Source: Hyphomicrobium sp. (GTDB taxonomy: Bacteria > Pseudomonadota > Alphaproteobacteria > Rhizobiales > Hyphomicrobiaceae). Taken from it: a DNA stretch of 11,244 nucleotides. The stretch covers positions 1-11,244 of the forward strand of contig JAUWCP010000058.1 of the NCBI GenBank assembly GCA_030609245.1, read 5' to 3'. The notes beneath the pieces were generated by a model that had not been told where the DNA came from, made no database searches, and saw only the letters and a list, made by a program, of their open reading frames with translations. The translations under genes were made by a program, and so were the position numbers. Positions 1 to 6,286 of this stretch are shown here, piece after piece; positions within the stretch are counted from its first letter, which is position 1; the number at the start of each line of letters is the position of its first letter.

Positions 1-876
1 GCGCGCAACTTCGACATGCGCAAGCAGATCCTCAAGTACGACGACGTGATGAATGACCAGCGCAAGGTCATCTTTGACCAGCGCCTCGACATCATGGGCG
101 AAGAGGATGTGTCGGAGACCGTTGTGGATCTGCGCAATCAGCTCGTACACGAGCTTGTCCGCGTGCACATCCCTGAGAAGGCCTATGCCGAGCAATGGGA
201 CACCAAAGGGCTTAAGGAGGCCGTCGCAGGAATCTTTGACCTCGATCTCCCCATAGATGAGTGGGCTGAGGAGGAGGGGATCGCCGATCAGGAGATTGAG
301 GAACGTCTCTTCAAGAAAATCGACGAAAAGGCGCAAGAAAAAGCGCGCGAGATGGGCGCTGAAAACATACTGCAGATAGAGAAAATGGTGCTCCTGCAGA
401 CGCTCGATCATCTATGGCGCGAGCATATCATCACGCTTGAGCATCTGCGCCAAGTCATTGGCTTCCGCGCCTACGGACAGCGTGACCCGTTGAACGAGTA
501 TAAGAGCGAGGCTTTCGTTCTGTTCGAGAGCATGCTTACGCGCTTGCGCGAAGCCGTGACGGGTCAGTTGATGCACGTCGAGCTCGCTCCGCCCGATGAG
601 CAGCCGGAGCTGCAGCGGACCGAGTTGCCTCCCATGGAGGCCCACCACGTAGACCCATTCTCGGGCATGGATGAGCTGGAGCTTGCCGATGCCGTCATCG
701 AGGCGGGCAGTCGTGGCGAATTCCCGCCGGAGAAACGCACGCCGCTGCAAACACGAAAAAAGAGCGGGGCGATCAATCCCGACGATCCGGCGACGTGGGG
801 TAAGGTATCGCGCAATGCTTCGTGCCCTTGCGGCTCGGGCAAGAAGTATAAGCACTGCCACGGTGCGCATGATTGA
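1..876 (+). CDS. secA: Protein translocase subunit SecA, C-terminal part (5' end outside window)
   Basis: SecA is the ATPase that drives preproteins through the SecYEG channel at the inner membrane. Only the last 291 residues are present; the reading frame is open from base 1. Seen: the conserved segment around KYDDVMNDQR near the left edge, the helical scaffold region with LDHLWREHI, GFRAYGQRDPLNEY and the following helix, then a variable acidic and proline-rich linker. The extreme C-terminus has the zinc-binding SEC-C motif CPCGSGKKYKHCHG (three Cys and one His), which in the family binds SecB and lipids, so this is a SecB-type SecA with an intact tail. It ends with TGA and converges on the oxidoreductase gene 84 bases further on. 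The N-terminal motor domains cannot be judged. Identification is very secure. Confidence 0.98.
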   Translation, partial: ARNFDMRKQILKYDDVMNDQRKVIFDQRLDIMGEEDVSETVVDLRNQLVHELVRVHIPEKAYAEQWDTKGLKEAVAGIFDLDLPIDEWAEEEGIADQEIEERLFKKIDEKAQEKAREMGAENILQIEKMVLLQTLDHLWREHIITLEHLRQVIGFRAYGQRDPLNEYKSEAFVLFESMLTRLREAVTGQLMHVELAPPDEQPELQRTELPPMEAHHVDPFSGMDELELADAVIEAGSRGEFPPEKRTPLQTRKKSGAINPDDPATWGKVSRNASCPCGSGKKYKHCHGAHD

Positions 877-924
877 GCAGGGCCTCACACGAAAACGGCG
901 CTGCGACTGGCACACAGGCCATTT

Positions 925-967
925 GCGCTAAGTCCAGTCGAGGCAGCCGCGTCGACGCGCTTAGCGC
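925..967. terminator. Inverted repeat between convergent genes, possible bidirectional terminator
   Basis: A perfect 8-base inverted repeat, GCGCTAAG (925-932) and CTTAGCGC (960-967), encloses a second smaller one, GTCGA (937-941) and TCGAC (952-956). It lies between secA and the converging oxidoreductase gene and overlaps the stop codon of the latter. The location fits a shared terminator. There is no T tract on either strand, so intrinsic termination is an inference only. Confidence 0.4.
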
Positions 968-2079
968 CAAACGTGTGTGCAGGAGATGTCGAGATCGGCA
1001 ACTTCTTCCTCGAACTGCGAAAGCGTAATTAATCCGAAGCACGGCTGAGCTCCGGAAGCTGGCGCTTGGCCTGCGATGAGGTGCCTGGCTAGAATCACTG
1101 CTGCAATTCCCGGTACGTATGGCCCATGCCCGCTGGGCGCGATGAGATGCCAGCTAAGCTCTTGGTGTTGGCCCTTCTTATCGGTGCCCAGCATTCTCAC
1201 GAACATCCCGCCGCGATCTGAGCCCAGCGCGCCAAGCCGCCGCTTGGCGGCAAGGAGCGGCTTAGCAAGAGCGGCAGGATTTCGCGCAAGGCCGGCACGC
1301 ACAAACCATGAGAGCGACCACAGTCCCAGGTGAAAAAGGCCTACTTCGACACCGGCTGAAAAGCGCGCCGTTTGCAGCGACGGGTAGTGCGCTGGTAACA
1401 GGTCGAGGTCTGGGACTTCGACGTCGCACATCCAACGCGTGCCAATTTCGGGAAAGGAGTGCCGGCGCAATCCCTGCCAACCGTAGGCGATTTCCTCTCG
1501 ACCGTTCCGGCGCAGAGGGAACGGCTTTCCGAGTTGTCTGAGGATCGACGTTGCCGTTGCCTCGCCAGGATCGAAGCTATTGCCGGGCGAGATCCCGATC
1601 TCGACTGTGTCCAGCCTCCTGAAAGTGCCTGCGAACTTGCATACCACCGCAGACGAGACACCGGGCACTGAACTCGCCCCGCTGATGACGCAAACTTTCG
1701 CTTTGCGGGCGGCTTGGTCGAGCACTTTGATCCCTGTGACGAACGCGCGGGCATCAGCCAGATCAACGTAATGGCTGCGGGCCTTAATGCAGGCGCGTGC
1801 AAGCGGGTAGTTGTTCTGGACTTGAAACGGACCAGACGCATTGATCGTAACGTGTGCGCCGAGCGCCTTGATCTCGGCAGCGCCAACATTTGTGGCCTCC
1901 AAGACCGCATGCGAAATCGTGGCATCTGCCGTGCGTGCGAGACGGCTTGCAAAAGCCGCCGCCCTTTCAGCCGACCGCCCCGCTATGATGATTTCGAGTT
2001 TGGTTTGGCGCGCAAGCCGTTGCGCAACATGTGCGCCAAATGCGCCATAGCCACCAACGATGAGAATGCGCCCGCTCAA
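961..2079 (-). CDS. Saccharopine dehydrogenase-like NAD(P)-binding oxidoreductase
   Basis: An oxidoreductase-like protein of about 372 residues with a Rossmann fold at the very N-terminus. The glycine-rich motif GGYGAFG (GxGxxG at residues 10-15) is followed by a strand ending in AGRS, whose Arg35 suggests NADP(H). The segment INASGPFQ and a later glycine and alanine-rich C-terminal half fit the saccharopine dehydrogenase NADP-binding family, whose members have diverse and often unknown substrates; lysine metabolism should not be assumed. Start choice: TTG at 2079 overlaps the TGA stop of the upstream L,D-transpeptidase gene as TTGA, which suggests translational coupling, and gives the usual short N-terminus before the first strand. 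TTG at 2103, eight codons earlier and just after an in-frame TAA, is the only other possibility. No ATG or GTG lies before the motif. It is third in a leftward cluster behind two peptidoglycan-type enzymes, but a link in function is not shown. The fold is secure; the substrate is unknown. Confidence 0.85.
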   Translation of the reverse strand: MSGRILIVGGYGAFGAHVAQRLARQTKLEIIIAGRSAERAAAFASRLARTADATISHAVLEATNVGAAEIKALGAHVTINASGPFQVQNNYPLARACIKARSHYVDLADARAFVTGIKVLDQAARKAKVCVISGASSVPGVSSAVVCKFAGTFRRLDTVEIGISPGNSFDPGEATATSILRQLGKPFPLRRNGREEIAYGWQGLRRHSFPEIGTRWMCDVEVPDLDLLPAHYPSLQTARFSAGVEVGLFHLGLWSLSWFVRAGLARNPAALAKPLLAAKRRLGALGSDRGGMFVRMLGTDKKGQHQELSWHLIAPSGHGPYVPGIAAVILARHLIAGQAPASGAQPCFGLITLSQFEEEVADLDISCTHVWR

Positions 2080-2942
2080 CTGCCGGCCGAAGCGTCCGAG
2101 CAATTATCTGCGATCGCAGCACTCCCATCCTTGTTTGCTGGCGCGTGTTGGAAGACATAGCGGCCTTGGCAGACACTCACGCGCGGGGGCAGATGTTCTT
2201 CTTCGAAAAGGTCATGACCCTGTTTTAGTTGTTGCCAGAACGGGGCGTCAGCGCTTTGCGCGTGGAGCGCCATGTTGCGGTCCGTCATGCGGAACGGAAA
2301 AACCTGCACCTGAAACCGTTCCTGGCCGGATTTGAGAGCAGCCGTTACCAGGGTCCAAATCTCATCAATCACCCCGTCGGTCATGGCATAGCAGCCGATA
2401 GATACGCAGCCGCCGTGTACCATCAAGAATGACCCTGAGCGATTGTGTGCGCGGTCGAAGGTGTTGGGGAAACCAAGATTGAAGGAGCGGTGATACTTGC
2501 TCGCTGGATTGAGAGCCTTTGCGTCGATCGTGTAGAACCCTTCGGGTGATTGGCGGTCGCCTTCCTTGTGCTTTGGCCCCAGATGGCCAGACCACAGGCA
2601 GATTGGGTAGGTTGCGAAGCGGTGGAAGCGGCCATCGCGCAGCATCCACAGTTCCAGTTCAAAATCGCGCTTGAAAATACGTATGAAAACCGGTGCGCCG
2701 GCGTCCAGTTTTTGCGATGCGAGCCGCCCCTGCAGATTTGCAAGATCCGGAGTTCCCGGCAGCGTTTGCCCAGCCACAGCGAGCGACGACCTTTTTGAGC
2801 GCTCAGCCCGTATCACCTCGTGCTCGAGTGCTTCATAGATTTCTGGCCAATAAAGAGTGAGGACGCCCCCGACAATGGCCGTTAACGCGCCTAGAACGAT
2901 TATCGTAATGAGCGAGCGGCGCTTGCGGCTAGCCACCGTCAT
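2076..2942 (-). CDS. Membrane-anchored YkuD-family (YafK/DpaA-like) L,D-transpeptidase
   Basis: A 288-residue protein. Residues 1-9 are basic and residues 11-31 form one hydrophobic segment, so it probably sits in the inner membrane with the rest in the periplasm. The segment has no lipobox. The catalytic domain spans about residues 83-265. It carries HGGCVSIGCYAM with His176, Ser181, Gly183 and the nucleophile Cys184, the YkuD signature, and the conserved stretches GDRQSPEGFY and FNLGFPN, which are typical of the YafK subgroup. In E. coli the YafK protein (DpaA) detaches Braun lipoprotein from peptidoglycan; whether this one forms or breaks crosslinks cannot be told from sequence. A GAGGAC ribosome site lies about 6 bases before the ATG. 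It follows its paralogue with an 81-base gap and overlaps the oxidoreductase gene. The last 20 residues are low-complexity and end in a Ser/Ala-rich tail. Family assignment is secure. Confidence 0.92.
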   Translation of the reverse strand: MTVASRKRRSLITIIVLGALTAIVGGVLTLYWPEIYEALEHEVIRAERSKRSSLAVAGQTLPGTPDLANLQGRLASQKLDAGAPVFIRIFKRDFELELWMLRDGRFHRFATYPICLWSGHLGPKHKEGDRQSPEGFYTIDAKALNPASKYHRSFNLGFPNTFDRAHNRSGSFLMVHGGCVSIGCYAMTDGVIDEIWTLVTAALKSGQERFQVQVFPFRMTDRNMALHAQSADAPFWQQLKQGHDLFEEEHLPPRVSVCQGRYVFQHAPANKDGSAAIADNCSDASAGS

Positions 2943-3023
2943 AACAAGTCCTCGATGTCACCGGTCGAACGTCGTGCCTGCCGGAAAGTGCAAGGCGCAT
3001 TCGAACATAAACCGATGAGTGCG

Positions 3024-4013
3024 CTATTGGGAGAACCCTAGGGTGGACAAGATGTCCGCCGTGATCGGGCCGCCCAGACCGAAGGATTTGGCGAAGCCGG
3101 AGTTGGTAGTTCTCTTTGCTGTCTGCGTACTCGCAACGTTGCGCATTTTCGGCCCGGGGACGGTGATGCGCTCCCAAGCAAGCTGCTGCTCGTATGGCCT
3201 CGGAGTGAAGGGCTCCACGGCCGGCTTACGGAAGTGCGGGCAGGCGCGTTCCGCATGGATTGAGCGGTTCGTGGGCAGCTTCACGTTGACAACGTAGCGG
3301 CGCTCGCACACCGCAACCGTCGGCGGCAGGCGGTATGTTTCGAAGTAGTCGTAACCCTGCTTCAAAGTACGCCAGAACGCATAGTGCTCGCTTCGTCTGT
3401 GGCGCGCCAAGTTCTCCGAAGTCATCCGGAACGGGAAGGCATGAACTTCGAAGGATTTCTGGCCGCCAGCGAAGGCCTCGCGCGCCAGCGCGTAGATCTC
3501 TTCTATGAGCGCGTCCGTCATGGCGTAGCAGCCAACGGATTTGCAATCGCCGTGCACCATCAGCCACTGCCCGGTACGCTTCCGGGAGCGGTCATAGGCA
3601 TTGGGATAGCCGAGGTTGAATGCCAGGTGGAATTTCGAGTTCGGATTCAACTGCTCTTCGGTGACCCGGTAGAAGCCCTCCGGCGCTTGGCGATCGCCAA
3701 GGGCCTTCTTGGGACCGACTTTGCCGGACCAATTGCAGATCGGATACGTCTTGAAGTGATAGAAGCGGCCGTCGTCTCGCGCCTTCCAAACTTCAAGTTC
3801 GGAATCTTCCTTGAAGATGCGTATGAAGATCGGTGCGCTCCGCTCCATGCCCTTGCGGCCGAGCATCATCATGGTGTTCTTGCTGAGTGGCTGTTCGGAG
3901 GGGGGGATCAAAGACGCGCTACCGCAACCAGCCACAGCAATTGCCGCAGTGACGGCTGCCACAGCGGCGCAAAAACGAGCTCCAAACATCGAGCCTAGGA
4001 TGGTCATACGCAT
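3024..4013 (-). CDS. Lipoprotein YkuD-family (YafK/DpaA-like) L,D-transpeptidase with C-terminal extension
   Basis: A 329-residue paralogue of the next gene downstream. The N-terminus is a lipoprotein signal: a hydrophobic stretch at residues 12-29 ending in the lipobox VAGC with Cys30. Position +2 is Gly rather than Asp, so sorting to the outer membrane is expected. The catalytic domain covers about residues 60-244, with HGDCKSVGCYAM containing His154, Ser159 and the nucleophile Cys162, and with GDRQAPEGFY and FNLGYPNAY. Beyond it, residues 245-329 form an extension that the neighbour lacks; it is basic, rich in Pro, Thr and Ser, and I recognise no domain in it. The likely role is peptidoglycan or lipoprotein-linkage remodelling in the periplasm. 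The ATG at 4013 has GAGGGG about 8 bases before it; the ATG two codons later is an alternative. An AT-rich upstream region with a CtrA-like box suggests that the cluster's promoter is here. Confidence 0.92.
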   Translation of the reverse strand: MRMTILGSMFGARFCAAVAAVTAAIAVAGCGSASLIPPSEQPLSKNTMMMLGRKGMERSAPIFIRIFKEDSELEVWKARDDGRFYHFKTYPICNWSGKVGPKKALGDRQAPEGFYRVTEEQLNPNSKFHLAFNLGYPNAYDRSRKRTGQWLMVHGDCKSVGCYAMTDALIEEIYALAREAFAGGQKSFEVHAFPFRMTSENLARHRRSEHYAFWRTLKQGYDYFETYRLPPTVAVCERRYVVNVKLPTNRSIHAERACPHFRKPAVEPFTPRPYEQQLAWERITVPGPKMRNVASTQTAKRTTNSGFAKSFGLGGPITADILSTLGFSQ

Positions 4014-4058
4014 ACGCAGTGCCCCTCGCGCACGGTGATTACCATCGATTCATACCCT

Positions 4059-4074
4059 CTAAGATATCGTTAAC
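4059..4074. promoter_or_regulatory. CtrA-like box upstream of the lipoprotein transpeptidase gene
   Basis: On the + strand the sequence reads CTAA, seven bases, then TTAAC. This differs from the alphaproteobacterial CtrA consensus (TTAA-N7-TTAAC) at one position. It lies 46 to 61 bases upstream of the transpeptidase ATG at 4013, in a locally AT-rich stretch that also contains the palindrome CGTTAACG. No clear -35/-10 pair could be assigned. Function is inferred from similarity to the consensus alone. Confidence 0.35.
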
Positions 4075-4186
4075 GTTTATAAATGCCTAGCGTCTTCCCA
4101 CAGGACAATTCGCCTGTGCCGCTTGTGCAACTATTATCGCGATGAGTTGGACGGTAATGGGGCGGGGAAGGAACGGTCTTTGCCCT

Positions 4187-4212
4187 AAAAAAGCGAGAAA
4201 TTCAAAGCGCTT
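4187..4212 (-). terminator. Weak candidate terminator of accA
   Basis: On the minus strand the last accA codons contain AAGCG, and 12 bases later CGCTT runs into six T residues. This gives a 5-base stem followed by a T tract. The stem is short and partly inside the coding sequence. About 70 bases further on is a second hairpin without T tract (CACAGG 4099-4104, CCTGTG 4113-4118). Either could end accA transcription before the transpeptidase cluster. Confidence 0.35.
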
Positions 4213-5185
4213 GACCGATTTGCATGAATCGATCGTGGCGCTGCTTGCGGATGTCCGCCGGGGTCTTTCCATTAAACTCAGAAAGCGCACGAGCGATGGC
4301 GTCCCCGGTTGCCTTCATCATGGATTTGCGGTCGCGATGCGCGCCCCCTGTCGGCTCGGAGATGATGACGTCGATGACGCCGAGCTGATCGAGGTCTTGG
4401 GCGGTTATCTTCATGTTTGTGGCCGCATCGATCGCCTTGGCCGAATCGCGCCACAGGATAGACGCTGCGGCTTCCGGTGAGGCGACCGTATAAATCGAAT
4501 GCTCGAGCATAAGGATGCGGTTGGCGGTCCCGATGGCCACGGCGCCGCCCGAGCCGCCTTCACCGATCACAACGGCGATGAGTGGCACGCCGATGGCAAG
4601 ACAGCAGTCGGTCGAGCGGGCGATGGCCTCCGCCTGCCCTCGCTCCTCGGCAGCTATGCCTGGATAAGCGCCCGCGGTATCGATGAGCGTGATGACGGGC
4701 ACGTCGAACCGGTCGGCCATCTCCATCAGCCGCACGGCCTTACGGTACCCCTCAGGCATAGCCATTCCGAAGTTGTGCCGGATACGGCTTTCCGTATCGG
4801 AGCCCTTCTCGTGGCCAATGATCATAACGGTGCGGCTGCGGAATCGGCCCAGCCCGCCCATAATGGCCTCGTCCTCTGCAAAGTATCGGTCGCCGGAAAG
4901 CGGAGTGAAATCCTCGATCAATGCGTCAACGAAGTCGAGGTAGTGGGGGCGCTCGGGATGACGTGCGACTTGCGTCTTTTGCCAGGGCGTGAGCTTGGAG
5001 TAGGTGTCCTTGAGCGCGTCGTGTGCCTTTTGCTCCAGCTTTTTGATCTCCTCGCCAATCGAGATTGGCTGGTCATTGCCCTCCATAGCGCGCAATTCGG
5101 CGACCTTGCTCTCAAGCTCGGCTATCGGCTTCTCGAAGTCGAGGTAGGTGCGGATAGCTGCGGGGCGATCCAGTTCGGTGCTCAT
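4202..5185 (-). CDS. accA: Acetyl-CoA carboxylase carboxyltransferase subunit alpha
   Basis: AccA pairs with AccD to transfer the carboxyl group from biotin on AccB to acetyl-CoA, giving malonyl-CoA for fatty acid synthesis in the cytoplasm. The protein is 327 residues, close to the family norm of about 318. Seen: the N-terminal helical region with YLDFEKPIAEL, the segment GHEKGSDTESRIRHNFGMA (about 124-142) with PEGYRKA after it, DTAGAYPG (169-176), the glycine-rich oxyanion region GEGGSGG (208-214), and SPEAAASILWRD (236-247). The frame extends 55 codons upstream towards xerD, but those residues are not AccA-like. The ATG at 5185 gives the standard start. The ribosome site before it is weak. 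A 133-base gap from xerD, with a possible promoter, suggests accA can be transcribed independently of xerD. Confidence 0.97.
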   Translation of the reverse strand: MSTELDRPAAIRTYLDFEKPIAELESKVAELRAMEGNDQPISIGEEIKKLEQKAHDALKDTYSKLTPWQKTQVARHPERPHYLDFVDALIEDFTPLSGDRYFAEDEAIMGGLGRFRSRTVMIIGHEKGSDTESRIRHNFGMAMPEGYRKAVRLMEMADRFDVPVITLIDTAGAYPGIAAEERGQAEAIARSTDCCLAIGVPLIAVVIGEGGSGGAVAIGTANRILMLEHSIYTVASPEAAASILWRDSAKAIDAATNMKITAQDLDQLGVIDVIISEPTGGAHRDRKSMMKATGDAIARALSEFNGKTPADIRKQRHDRFMQIGQAL

Positions 5186-5239
5186 GGGACTCAATTTGGG
5201 GTGACCAGTGACCAACAAAAACGGGCAGATGTGCGCTGC

Positions 5240-5269
5240 ACAATCGCTCTTCAACTTCGGCCCTGTCAA
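5240..5269 (-). promoter_or_regulatory. Candidate sigma70-type promoter for accA
   Basis: On the minus strand a perfect TTGACA (5269-5264) is followed after 18 bases by GATTGT (5245-5240), which matches the TATAAT consensus at only three of six positions. It would give a leader of about 50 bases before the accA ATG. The -35 element lies within one arm of the hairpin at 5262-5279. The -35 is convincing; the -10 is weak. Confidence 0.4.
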
Positions 5270-5300
5270 GAACGACAGGTTCGACGGATTAACCGATCCG
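5262..5300 (-). repeat. Two tandem hairpins downstream of xerD
   Basis: Leaving xerD, the minus strand first meets CGGAT-6 bases-ATCCG (5300-5285), then CCTGTC-6 bases-GACAGG (5279-5262). Both have perfect stems of 5 and 6 base pairs and loops of 6. Neither is followed by a T tract. They may mark the end of the xerD transcript or help to separate it from accA; the role is inferred. Confidence 0.4.
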
Positions 5301-5318
5301 CCCCCTGGCGCGCATACT

Positions 5319-6260
5319 TCAGCCCTTTTTGGCCAGGGGATGGTGCTCATGCACCAGCTTTTTCAGACGCTCTTCGAGGACATGCGTGTAGATCTCTGTC
5401 GTCGAAATGTCCGCATGGCCTAGCAACTGCTGGACAGAACGCAAATCAGCCCCGCGATCGAGGAGGTGGCTCGCAAAAGCATGGCGCAGCACATGCGGAC
5501 TTATGCGATCGGGATCGAGCCCCGCTTCTGCTGCAAGGTTTTTAAGGTCTTGTGCAAAGCGCTGGCGCGTAAGGTGTCCTTGGGTGCTCTTAGAGGGGAA
5601 AAGCCATTTTGTGGCGACGGTCGCTGCCACAGCGTCATTCGACTCGCGGCCGAGCTGAAGATAACGCTCTAGTGCGGCCCGCGCCTTGCCGTTCAACGGC
5701 ACAAGGCGCTCCCGTCCCCCTTTTCCTTTGATGGTCAGCACACGTGTGTCGCCGGTGAGTACATCGCGCGGCAGAGAAACGAGTTCGCTCACTCGCATGC
5801 CGGTCGCATAGAGCATCTCGATCAAGCAATGCAAACGTACCGCGCGCAGGCGCTCCAAGCCCTTTGCCTTGCCAGCGCGTTGAGCCGCGGTTTCGATAAG
5901 CCGATCCACCTCGGCAACGTTGAGCGTCTTGGGCAATGCGCGCTCTTTTCGCGGTCCGGCCTGGCCGAGTGTGGGATCGGCCGTCACCTGACCTTCCGCA
6001 ACGAGGAACTTATAGAGCTGACGTACGGCAGAGAGCCGTCGGGCGAGCGATGTCGCTTTTAAGCCGGTTGCCGAGGCCTCCGCCACGTAGGCCGAAATGT
6101 CCGGCGGCGCAGCGGCCGCAATCAACCTGGCGCGGCGGTGCAAGAAATTGCGGAAGTCTTCAAGATCGCGGCGATATGCGGAGATGGTGTTCGCCGCAGC
6201 TCCGCGCTCGGCGCTCAGCATCTCAAGGAACATTTCGATGGTTTGTTCCTCAGTGCTCAT
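5319..6260 (-). CDS. xerD: Site-specific tyrosine recombinase XerD
   Basis: XerD acts with XerC at the dif site near the replication terminus to resolve chromosome dimers, in concert with FtsK. The protein is 313 residues. The N-terminal SAM-like core-binding domain (about 6-95, with ANTISAYRRDLEDF) is followed by the catalytic domain. All catalytic residues are present: Arg156 in TGMRVSEL, Lys180 in KGKGGRERLVPL, His256 and Arg259 in HVLRHAFASHLL, His282 in LLGHADISTTEIY and the nucleophile Tyr291. A TTG 17 codons upstream keeps the frame open, but the ATG at 6260 gives the family's usual N-terminus and sits 26 bases after the preceding stop codon, suggesting co-transcription with the exported protein gene. 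XerC and XerD are hard to separate by motif alone; the match in length, the N-terminus and the accA neighbour favour XerD. Confidence 0.93.
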   Translation of the reverse strand: MSTEEQTIEMFLEMLSAERGAAANTISAYRRDLEDFRNFLHRRARLIAAAAPPDISAYVAEASATGLKATSLARRLSAVRQLYKFLVAEGQVTADPTLGQAGPRKERALPKTLNVAEVDRLIETAAQRAGKAKGLERLRAVRLHCLIEMLYATGMRVSELVSLPRDVLTGDTRVLTIKGKGGRERLVPLNGKARAALERYLQLGRESNDAVAATVATKWLFPSKSTQGHLTRQRFAQDLKNLAAEAGLDPDRISPHVLRHAFASHLLDRGADLRSVQQLLGHADISTTEIYTHVLEERLKKLVHEHHPLAKKG

Positions 6261-6286
6261 GGCTTGCCCGAGGTTGAATTGATGCC

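Noticed and set aside
412..915. A 167-codon minus-strand frame opposite secA
   Set aside because: It is antisense to the highly conserved SecA C-terminal domain.
1341..1952. A 203-codon minus-strand frame inside the oxidoreductase gene
   Set aside because: It is an out-of-frame shadow; the Rossmann motif and family features are in the other frame.
3035..3044. Palindrome ACCCTAGGGT
   Set aside because: It lies within the last codons of the lipoprotein transpeptidase gene, with no partner site or promoter; a chance occurrence is likely.
3384..3998. A 204-codon + strand frame opposite the lipoprotein transpeptidase gene
   Set aside because: The minus strand encodes a complete YkuD domain here; the + frame shows no domain or ribosome site.
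5186..5350. A 55-codon N-terminal extension of AccA
   Set aside because: These residues are not AccA-like and would overlap the end of xerD; the ATG at 5185 gives the standard protein.
4499..5545. A 348-codon open frame on the + strand opposite accA and the end of xerD
   Set aside because: It is antisense to two genes with unmistakable protein motifs, resembles no family, and is explained by GC-rich codon bias on the opposite strand.
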